This document shows positions 1-4,403 of a stretch of 5,129 nucleotides of DNA, in pieces. The position numbers and the translations under genes were made by a program. Source of the stretch: Anaerolineales bacterium (GTDB lineage: Bacteria; Chloroflexota; Anaerolineae; Anaerolineales; UBA6663); the NCBI GenBank assembly GCA_016789245.1, contig JAEURM010000155.1:266-5394 (forward strand), written 5' to 3'. Within the stretch, counting starts at the first letter, position 1, and every line of letters begins with the position of its first letter. The notes beneath the pieces were generated by a model. It was not told the origin of the DNA, ran no database searches, and saw only the letters and a program-made list of their open reading frames with translations.

Positions 1-399
1 CGCGTGCCGGGTAAGCTGGCCGAAGATGTAATTGTGGCGCGGAACCCACCAACCGGCTTGCGGCTCGGCCAATTTGCTTTGAATTTCGGCCATTAACTCT
101 GGTGTAGCGCGCTCATCCGCATCCACAAAAAACACCCACTCAGCGGTGGTGCTTTCTAGTGCGGCGTTGCGTTGCGCGGCGTAATTATCAAACTTACGCT
201 GAAGCACGGTAGCCCCCGCCGCCCGCGCCACCTCCAGCGTGCCATCCGTACTAAAGGAATCAAACACGAGGCATTCATCTGCCCACGCCAGTGATTTTAG
301 GCAGTCCGGCAGGTGCTTTTCTTCGTTGAAGGTGAGGACGATGGCGGTGAGACTCAAAGTGGGTGTGTCGAGCGTCGGGTGTCGAGTGTCCCCTGCCAT
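1..399 (-). CDS. Glycosyltransferase family 2, WaaE/KdtX-like (N-terminal 133 residues, cut by window edge)
   Basis: A GT-A-fold enzyme that would move a sugar from a nucleotide-sugar to a lipid- or glycan-linked acceptor at the inner face of the membrane. Seen in the translation: a beta-strand start TAIVLTFNEE (residues 18-27), the nucleotide-binding DSFSTDGT (47-54), the stretch KFDNYAAQRNAAL (69-81), and the metal-binding DxD region VDADE (92-96). The FDNYAAQRN stretch followed by DADER is typical of the WaaE/KdtX-like branch (LPS-core type glucosyltransferases); the exact sugar and acceptor cannot be read. The C-terminal part lies beyond position 1. The start is uncertain. ATG at 399 is used here, but the frame stays open upstream to an ATG at 453, which overlaps the stop of the preceding gene, and a TTG at 357 sits just before the conserved core. 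Residues 2-13 are encoded by the GTGTC repeat. It is likely the last visible gene of a three-gene operon. Confidence 0.85.
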   Translation of the reverse strand, partial: MAGDTRHPTLDTPTLSLTAIVLTFNEEKHLPDCLKSLAWADECLVFDSFSTDGTLEVARAAGATVLQRKFDNYAAQRNAALESTTAEWVFFVDADERATPELMAEIQSKLAEPQAGWWVPRHNYIFGQLTRHA

Positions 400-444
400 T
401 GCCAGAGGCTCGGCCTTTGCGGAGGACACTTTGACACCTGACAC
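365..444. repeat. Inverted GTGTC/GACAC repeat island A
   Basis: On the plus strand GTGTC units begin at 365, 379 and 386, with a GCGTC variant at 372, giving an exact 7-base period. After 32 bases they are answered by GACAC units beginning at 425, 433 and 440. The two halves are reverse complements in kind, so a transcript of either strand could form a hairpin of stacked 5-6 bp helices with small internal loops around a loop at 392-423. The island fills the 46-base gap between the two glycosyltransferase genes, starts one base past the stop codon of the upstream gene, and runs into the coding start of the downstream one. The ATG at 399-397 falls in the loop. It shares a 12-base word, GCGGAGGACACT (419-430), with island B. 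It may act as a dispersed REP-like element or mRNA stability hairpin; its function is not known from sequence. Confidence 0.8.
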
Positions 445-445
445 T

Positions 446-1411
446 TCATGCATTTCGTTTTCTACTCCAAATGCCAATCACTTCATTCAACATCGCATTT
501 AACTCGGCGCGGCGGTCTGGGGGGAGTAGGCCGTTTTGGCTGGCGCGGTGGTTGGCGCGAATGCGTTGCCGCATGCTGGTATGCACCAACGCGGCCACCA
601 GCGCGTTTACCAGCGGGCCGTGATAACGCCGGTATAGTTTGCGGCGGCTCGTCCATAGGTTCACAAAAGAACGGGAAGCCACTTGCGAAGAACTGCGCCC
701 GCCGAGATGCACAATTTCTGCGCCGGGCACTAACCACGTTTCCCAGCCTTTGGCCTGCAAACGCCACTGTGCGTCAATTTCTTCACAATACATGAAGAAG
801 CTTTCATCAAAGAGTTCGCCGTTGGGCACTGCTTCGGCGCGCACGGCCAGCGCGGCCCCCAGCGCAAAATCCACGCGGAAGGGTGAAGCGGCAGTGTAAA
901 AGCTGGCTGGGTAACGCCCGTTGAGGGGTGAATCCATCAGCCGCCACAGGCGCGGATGCAGTGGAAATAAATCTAGCGTGGCTTGAATGACGCCGGGAAA
1001 TTGGAAGCCGGAGTGTTGCAGAGTGCCATCCGCGTTCACCAACTTGGGCGCGGCCACGCCCGCTTGTGGGTTAGCGCGTAAAAAATCTACCAGTGTGCGT
1101 AATGCGCCCGGGTGGATGAAGGTATCTGGATTTAGAATCAGAAAAGCGAAAGGCGAAGAATTGACGATTAGGGATTTTAGGCCAAGGTTGTTGCCCGCGC
1201 CCATGCCCCGGTTTTCGGCTTCAATGAGTTGGGTATTGGGAAACTGCGTGCGTACTAACTCGGCGGAGCCATCGTGTGAGCCGTTATCCACCACGCACAC
1301 CCGCGCCCGCAAGCCGCTGGCCGCCAAATCTACGTACACAGAATCCAAACACGCCGTGAGCCAATCACGGACGTTCCAACTGACGATGACAATGCCTAAA
1401 TCGAGTGTCAC
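446..1411 (-). CDS. Glycosyltransferase family 2, rhamnosyltransferase-like
   Basis: A complete 321-residue GT-A enzyme, likely cytoplasmic or membrane-associated, adding a sugar (rhamnose or similar, by family resemblance) to a polysaccharide or glycolipid. Motifs in order: IVIVSWNVRDWL (7-18), nucleotide-binding VVDNGSHDGS (40-49), NRGMGAGNNLGL (67-78), the metal-binding DxD equivalent LNPDT (93-97), FALGAALAVRAEA (182-194) and the acceptor/catalytic block FFMYCEEIDAQWRLQAKGW (205-223), followed by VHLGG (234-238). These are typical of the WcaA/RfbF-like group, and the length is normal for it. The C-terminal 60 residues are basic (RRKLYRRYHG, RQRIRANHR) and may help membrane association. 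The start is GTG at 1411; an in-frame TGA at 1424-1426 excludes any earlier one, and no ATG precedes the conserved core. The GTG itself lies in repeat island B and has no Shine-Dalgarno. Donor and acceptor are not determinable. Confidence 0.93.
   Translation of the reverse strand: MTLDLGIVIVSWNVRDWLTACLDSVYVDLAASGLRARVCVVDNGSHDGSAELVRTQFPNTQLIEAENRGMGAGNNLGLKSLIVNSSPFAFLILNPDTFIHPGALRTLVDFLRANPQAGVAAPKLVNADGTLQHSGFQFPGVIQATLDLFPLHPRLWRLMDSPLNGRYPASFYTAASPFRVDFALGAALAVRAEAVPNGELFDESFFMYCEEIDAQWRLQAKGWETWLVPGAEIVHLGGRSSSQVASRSFVNLWTSRRKLYRRYHGPLVNALVAALVHTSMRQRIRANHRASQNGLLPPDRRAELNAMLNEVIGIWSRKRNA
465..468 (-). promoter_or_regulatory. Possible Shine-Dalgarno (GGAG) for an upstream start at 453
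   Basis: On the minus strand GGAG lies 11 bases before the ATG at 453-451, inside the last codons of the upstream glycosyltransferase gene. That ATG is in frame with the partial glycosyltransferase at 1-399 and no stop lies between. It overlaps the upstream stop codon (446-448) by 8 bases, as in translational coupling. If used, it would add 18 residues encoded across the repeat island. The spacing is a little long and the four-base match can arise by chance. Confidence 0.3.
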
Positions 1412-1474
1412 AGTGTCGAAGTGTCACAGTGTCAATCTGGGCGGAGGACACTCCGACACGCTGACACCCGACAC
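1405..1474. repeat. Inverted GTGTC/GACAC repeat island B
   Basis: On the plus strand GTGTC begins at 1405, 1413, 1421 and 1429, an exact 8-base period. After a 13-base spacer (1434-1446), GACAC begins at 1447, 1455, 1463 and 1470. All four units of one side can pair with all four of the other in nested order, giving four 5-bp helices separated by 2-3 base internal loops. It fills the gap between the exported-protein gene (stop at 1482-1484) and the glycosyltransferase gene at 446-1411, whose GTG start (1411-1409) is formed by the last units. The 12-base word GCGGAGGACACT (1441-1452) is identical to island A. There is no T-run after the stem, so a classical rho-independent terminator is unlikely. 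Confidence 0.85.
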
Positions 1475-1481
1475 TTTGCTC

Positions 1482-2765
1482 TTACTTCGCTTCGATGGTG
1501 ATTAGTTGCTGATCCGTGCGGTTGTTGAGAATCCGCACATCTTCATGAATGAGGCCGGCCCAAAAGTATTGCGGGTTGCGGCGCGTGATAATTTCATCCA
1601 GCACAATGCCGCCTGTAATGGTGGCGCGCTGGCCGGGCATGAGATACAGATGCGGGCGGCCATTGGCATCTTGCAGGGTGGTGAGATTTTCCGGCGTGCC
1701 CAGCGCCCAGCGCCACGGAAAATCGTTCATGCACGTATCACACATCAGCCCAATGCGGAACGCGCCCGATTCTTGAAAGAAGCCGGTGGCGGCGTAATTC
1801 TGGCTCATAGACTCATACACATGGCCGGCGAACGGGCCAGTGGTGCGGATGGGCGATTGGCCGTAGTTTTGCACGGTGATAGTGAAGTACAGCGTATCGC
1901 CCACCACCACCACGTTGGATGAAAAATCTACTTGGCCTTGCACAATTTCCGCTTGCGGCAAGCCGCCACCCTGAATGCTTAATTGCGTGGCCAGTCTCGT
2001 CTTTTGGCCCAAAGCATCTTCCGCTTCGGCCCGCACGGTGTATTCGCCGTCCGGCGGCGGAATTTCGCTGAACTCCACACCGCCATCGTAATCATATTCA
2101 TGCACGCCAGCTTCGCCCGGCTCGCGCGGTGTGTTGGCACTTTCGCCAATGGTAAATTCTACGCTGTTGGGGCCAATTAAGTACAACCGTAAATTATTGG
2201 CAGGCACCGTCTTAGTCAAATCTACGTTGAAGGTTACCCGGTCATCCAAACCATCTTGATTGGGCGTAAATAATTTTGGCCCCACAGTGAGATTGGTGAG
2301 CAAGGGCAGGGTGGTATCCGCACCCTGCACGGTGAGCGTGCCGGTGAGTGCGTTATTTTGTCCGGCGTCATCAGTGGCTTCAACCGTCCAAGTGTAGGCG
2401 CCATCTTGCAAAACCCGCGCCAGCACCTCGGCAGAATACTGCTCACCGGGCAAAAGGTACGGCTCCACCACGCCACCAAAATCCACTGTGTTTTCTCCTG
2501 CCGGGCGGGGCTTCTCACGGCGGAAGTAAAAGCGCTCACCCGCCGCGTTAATGAAGTAAATAGAAACGGTGGCCGGGCGGCGCAAAACGTACGTAAAGCG
2601 CGTGCTTTCATCTTTCCGGTCTGCGTTGGGGGAGATAGCTTCTAAAGAGACTGCCGCGTTGGCTAGTGGTGGGCCGCTGGGATTAAGCAAAATCCATGCG
2701 GCGGCCAGCGCTAGCGCCGTAATGGCCACGGCAATGACTAAAGTAAACCAGATGGGGATACGCAT
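1482..2765 (-). CDS. Membrane-anchored exported protein with FlgD/CHU_C-like Ig modules
   Basis: A 427-residue protein of unknown specific role. Residues 6-27 (WFTLV to AAAWILL) form one strong hydrophobic segment after a short basic start, an uncleaved signal anchor or a signal peptide, so the rest should lie outside the membrane. Two Ig-like modules follow. Module 1, about 38-147, has SPNADRKDESTRFTYVL and ends VLQDGAYTWTVEATDDAGQ. Module 2, about 153-266, has FTPNQDGLDDRVTFNV and ends PPDGEYTVRAEAEDALGQ. The (S/F)PNxDGxxD start and the DGxYxxxxxAxDxxG end are the hallmark of FlgD-type and gliding-motility C-terminal Ig domains. Residues 273-427 form a beta-rich domain with TLYFTITVQNYG (291-302) and a CDTC pair (342-345), not assigned to a family. 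ATG 2765 is preferred because the hydrophobic segment starts just after it; a TTG at 2825 would add 20 residues. No Shine-Dalgarno is seen. It is first in the operon with two glycosyltransferases, hinting at an envelope role. Confidence 0.85.
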   Translation of the reverse strand: MRIPIWFTLVIAVAITALALAAAWILLNPSGPPLANAAVSLEAISPNADRKDESTRFTYVLRRPATVSIYFINAAGERFYFRREKPRPAGENTVDFGGVVEPYLLPGEQYSAEVLARVLQDGAYTWTVEATDDAGQNNALTGTLTVQGADTTLPLLTNLTVGPKLFTPNQDGLDDRVTFNVDLTKTVPANNLRLYLIGPNSVEFTIGESANTPREPGEAGVHEYDYDGGVEFSEIPPPDGEYTVRAEAEDALGQKTRLATQLSIQGGGLPQAEIVQGQVDFSSNVVVVGDTLYFTITVQNYGQSPIRTTGPFAGHVYESMSQNYAATGFFQESGAFRIGLMCDTCMNDFPWRWALGTPENLTTLQDANGRPHLYLMPGQRATITGGIVLDEIITRRNPQYFWAGLIHEDVRILNNRTDQQLITIEAK

Positions 2766-2806
2766 TTTACTAATAATCGCAAACGGCAAAGGAAAGCAAG
2801 GAGAGA

Positions 2807-2822
2807 AAGGAAAGATTTCCTT
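2807..2822. repeat. Short palindrome in purine/pyrimidine-biased leader
   Basis: AAGGAAA (2807-2813) and TTTCCTT (2816-2822) are perfect reverse complements separated by two bases. They lie at the end of a nearly all-purine tract on the plus strand (about 2788-2815, one C only). For the minus-strand gene this is a pyrimidine-rich untranslated leader upstream of ATG 2765. A two-base loop disfavours an RNA hairpin, so a DNA-binding site or chance is likelier. Function unknown. Confidence 0.35.
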
Positions 2823-2870
2823 CAATTTACTTTCTTTCCCTTATGTTGTGATTTATAAATAATCCGCCGT

Positions 2871-2899
2871 ACTCTAACAGAAACAATCCTTTGTTTCAA
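2871..2899 (-). promoter_or_regulatory. Candidate sigma-70-type promoter for the minus-strand operon
   Basis: Read on the minus strand, TTGAAA (2899-2894) and TAGAGT (2876-2871) are separated by 17 bases, an ideal spacing with good -35 and fair -10 matches. Transcription would begin near 2864 and give a leader of about 100 bases before ATG 2765. The site sits in the 179-base divergent gap and overlaps the palindrome at 2880-2897. This is inferred from consensus only. Confidence 0.4.
2880..2897. promoter_or_regulatory. Inverted repeat GAAACAA-N4-TTGTTTC, possible operator
   Basis: Two perfect 7-bp arms (2880-2886 and 2891-2897) flank the four bases TCCT. The site lies in the gap between the divergent transcription units, inside the spacer and -35 box of the candidate minus-strand promoter and just upstream of the folC promoter. 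This position would suit a dimeric regulator able to act on one or both directions. No known regulator consensus is recognised. Confidence 0.4.
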
Positions 2900-2906
2900 A
2901 CGCTGG

Positions 2907-2934
2907 TTGTTTTTCAGCGGCATCGTGCTAGTAT
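2907..2934 (+). promoter_or_regulatory. Candidate promoter for folC with very short leader
   Basis: TTGTTT (2907-2912) and TAGTAT (2929-2934) are separated by 16 bases. The -10 box ends 10 bases before ATG 2945, so the predicted transcript would begin about 3-5 bases before the start codon. This fits the absence of any Shine-Dalgarno there and suggests a leaderless or nearly leaderless mRNA. It is a consensus-based inference. Confidence 0.45.
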
Positions 2935-2944
2935 TCTGCCGCCA

Positions 2945-4264
2945 ATGCACACGTACCAAGAAGCCCTAGACTGGCTGTATAGCTTTGTGGATTTCAGCGC
3001 CCAACGTAAGGTGAAATACTCACCCGAAACGTTTGATTTGAGCCGCATGCGGGCGCTGATGGCTTTGCTGGGCAACCCGCAAGACCGTTACCGCACACTG
3101 CATGTGGCCGGCTCCAAAGGCAAAGGCTCCGTATCGGCCATGTGCGCCAGTGGGCTAATGGCCGCCGGTTACAAAACGGGTTTATACACTTCACCGCACC
3201 TGCAAGATTTCCGCGAGCGTATTCAACTCAACGGCGAGTACATCTCTGAAGCCGATTTAGTGGCCGTTGTGCGCCGCCTGCAAGAGCTGGCCCCGCAAGT
3301 ACCGGGCATCACCACCTTTGAACTGAACACCGCGCTGGCGTTTGAATATTTTGCGCGGCAGGCTGTGGATGTGGGGGTGATTGAAGTGGGGCTGGGTGGG
3401 CGTTTAGATGCTACCAATGTGATTACGCCGCTCGTCAGCGTTATCACATTGCTTGGCTATGAACACATGGATTTGTTGGGCAATACACTGGCGCTGATTG
3501 CGGGCGAGAAAGCTGGCATCATCAAGCCGGGTGTGCCAGTGGTGAGCGCGCCGCAATCACCAGAAGCGCTGGCCGTGCTAGAGCGCGTGGCCGCTGAACG
3601 TGCCGCGCCGCTAACGGTGGTGGGCCGTGATGTTTCGTTTCAGCCGCGCACCCATTCTTTAGATGGGCAAACGTTAGTAGTGAATGGCGAAACGTTCAGT
3701 TTGCCGCTGTTGGGCGCGCACCAAGTGGAAAATGCCGCTGTGGCTTACGCCGCCTTGCAAGCCCTCCGCGCTTTTTTGCCCATTTCTGCTGAAGCCGTGC
3801 GTGCCGGTTTGGCCAGCGTGCGCTGGCCGGGCCGCTTTGAAATTTTGCAGAGCCAACCGTTTGTGGTGGCGGATGGCGCGCACAACGCGGATTCTGCTCA
3901 GCGGCTGGCGGCGGCACTGGCGGATTATTTTCCCGGGCGGCGCGTGCATCTCATCTTTGGCGCTTCGGCGGATAAAGATATTGCCGGCATGTTGGCCGCA
4001 CTGCTTCCGCGGGTGGCCAGTGTGATTTGCACGCAAGCCGTTCACCCGCGCGCGCTGGAGCCGGAACAGTTGGCCGCGCAGGTGGCCGCTCTTAGCCCAA
4101 CGGCGCACGTAGAATGTGTGCCCGCCGTTCAGCCCGCGTTGGCCCGCGCCTTAACGCTAGCCGCGCCAGAGGATGTGGTGCTGGCGTGTGGCAGTTTGTT
4201 CATCGTAGCCGAAGTGCAAGCCGCGCATAAATTACTAATTGCTGACCATTCTATGGAACGCTGA
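2945..4264 (+). CDS. folC: Folylpolyglutamate synthase / dihydrofolate synthase (FolC)
   Basis: A cytoplasmic ATP-dependent ligase of the Mur-ligase superfamily that adds glutamate to folates and, in bifunctional forms, joins glutamate to dihydropteroate to make dihydrofolate. The 439-residue length is normal. Visible motifs: N-terminal YQEALDWLYSF (4-14), ATP-binding P-loop HVAGSKGKGSVSA (53-65), TSPHL (82-86), VIEVGLGGRLDATN (145-158), GYEHMDLLGNT with the metal-site His174 (171-181), GEKAGIIKPG with Lys189, the usual carbamylated position (187-196), GAHQVENAAVA (257-267), WPGRFE (294-299), DGAHN (310-314) and GASADKD (339-345), with a typical CGSLFIVAE near the end (415-423). ATG 2945 is chosen because it starts right at the conserved N-terminus; a TTG at 2891 would add 18 atypical residues. 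No Shine-Dalgarno precedes it. Whether it has both activities cannot be read from this window; no folP or other folate gene is visible. No strong terminator follows. Confidence 0.97.
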   Translation: MHTYQEALDWLYSFVDFSAQRKVKYSPETFDLSRMRALMALLGNPQDRYRTLHVAGSKGKGSVSAMCASGLMAAGYKTGLYTSPHLQDFRERIQLNGEYISEADLVAVVRRLQELAPQVPGITTFELNTALAFEYFARQAVDVGVIEVGLGGRLDATNVITPLVSVITLLGYEHMDLLGNTLALIAGEKAGIIKPGVPVVSAPQSPEALAVLERVAAERAAPLTVVGRDVSFQPRTHSLDGQTLVVNGETFSLPLLGAHQVENAAVAYAALQALRAFLPISAEAVRAGLASVRWPGRFEILQSQPFVVADGAHNADSAQRLAAALADYFPGRRVHLIFGASADKDIAGMLAALLPRVASVICTQAVHPRALEPEQLAAQVAALSPTAHVECVPAVQPALARALTLAAPEDVVLACGSLFIVAEVQAAHKLLIADHSMER

Positions 4265-4278
4265 GTGTGCGGATACTG

Positions 4279-4343
4279 CGCTGAAATCTAAGAATATGAC
4301 CAAAAATATCAGCGAAAATCAGCGGCCCATAAGTGTTTCAGCG
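4279..4343. repeat. Cluster of TCAGCG motifs between folC and lon
   Basis: ATCAGCG occurs at 4308-4314 and 4318-4324, a 10-base step. TTTCAGCG at 4336-4343 is a perfect 8-bp inverse of CGCTGAAA at 4279-4286. The same TTTTCAGCGG word also occurs at 2911-2920 in the folC promoter spacer. In the folC transcript the CGCTGA copy could pair with any of the three downstream copies, but loops are long and no T-run follows, so it is not a convincing terminator. It could be an intergenic short repeat or binding sites. Confidence 0.45.
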
Positions 4344-4391
4344 TTCAAAGAAAACTTGTGAATTTGCTATTCAGCAATCACAAATCTAAGA
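4284..4391 (+). repeat. 10-bp direct repeat AAATCTAAGA in the folC-lon gap
   Basis: AAATCTAAGA occurs at 4284-4293 and again at 4382-4391, 98 bases apart. The second copy contains most of the candidate lon -10 box TAAGAT. The first copy lies just downstream of the folC stop. The rest of this 139-base gap is AT-rich compared with the flanking genes and shows no open reading frame I would support. Confidence 0.4.
4356..4383. promoter_or_regulatory. Inverted repeat overlapping the lon promoter, possible operator
   Basis: TTGTGA (4356-4361) and TCACAA (4378-4383) are perfect reverse complements, and TTGC (4364-4367) with GCAA (4374-4377) nest inside them, leaving a 6-base loop and a 2-base bulge. 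The dyad covers the candidate lon -35 box and most of the spacer, where a bound repressor would block initiation. It does not match the CIRCE (HrcA), HAIR (HspR) or CtsR consensus sites used for heat-shock genes in other bacteria. Regulator unknown. Confidence 0.45.
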
Positions 4392-4392
4392 T
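4364..4392 (+). promoter_or_regulatory. Candidate promoter for lon with very short leader
   Basis: TTGCTA (4364-4369) and TAAGAT (4387-4392) have the ideal 17-base spacing. The -10 box ends 11 bases before ATG 4404, so the predicted transcript begins roughly 4-6 bases upstream of the start codon. This resembles the layout at folC and again no Shine-Dalgarno is present. Confidence 0.5.
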
Positions 4393-4403
4393 CATAAATT
4401 CTA

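Noticed and set aside
1405..1474. Interpreting the GTGTC/GACAC island as a CRISPR array
   Set aside because: Units are 5 bases long with 2-3 base gaps and opposite orientations; there are no 23-40 base repeats or unique spacers and no cas genes.
1405..1474. Interpreting the repeat island as a rho-independent terminator
   Set aside because: There is no T-run on either strand after the stem, and the next gene in the same direction starts inside the structure.
987..1505. Open frame of 172 codons on the plus strand across the glycosyltransferase gene and repeat island B
   Set aside because: It is antisense to a glycosyltransferase with intact motifs, has no recognisable domain, and runs through the repeat; it is best explained as a shadow frame.
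2766..2825. 20-residue N-terminal extension of the Ig-module protein from TTG at 2825
   Set aside because: The stretch is rich in Phe and Pro, needs a rare start codon, and would push the hydrophobic anchor inward; ATG 2765 places the anchor right at the N-terminus.
2891..2944. 18-residue extension of FolC from TTG at 2891
   Set aside because: FolC conservation begins with MHTYQEALDWLYSF at 2945, and the candidate promoter lies within the proposed extension.
3674..4108. Open frame of 144 codons antisense to the C-terminal half of folC
   Set aside because: The folC frame is conserved throughout this region; the antisense product is rich in Arg, His and Gln with no motif.
4279..4343. folC terminator formed by CGCTGAAA and TTTCAGCG
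   Set aside because: The 8-bp arms are about 50 bases apart and no U-rich tail follows, so a stable terminator is not supported.
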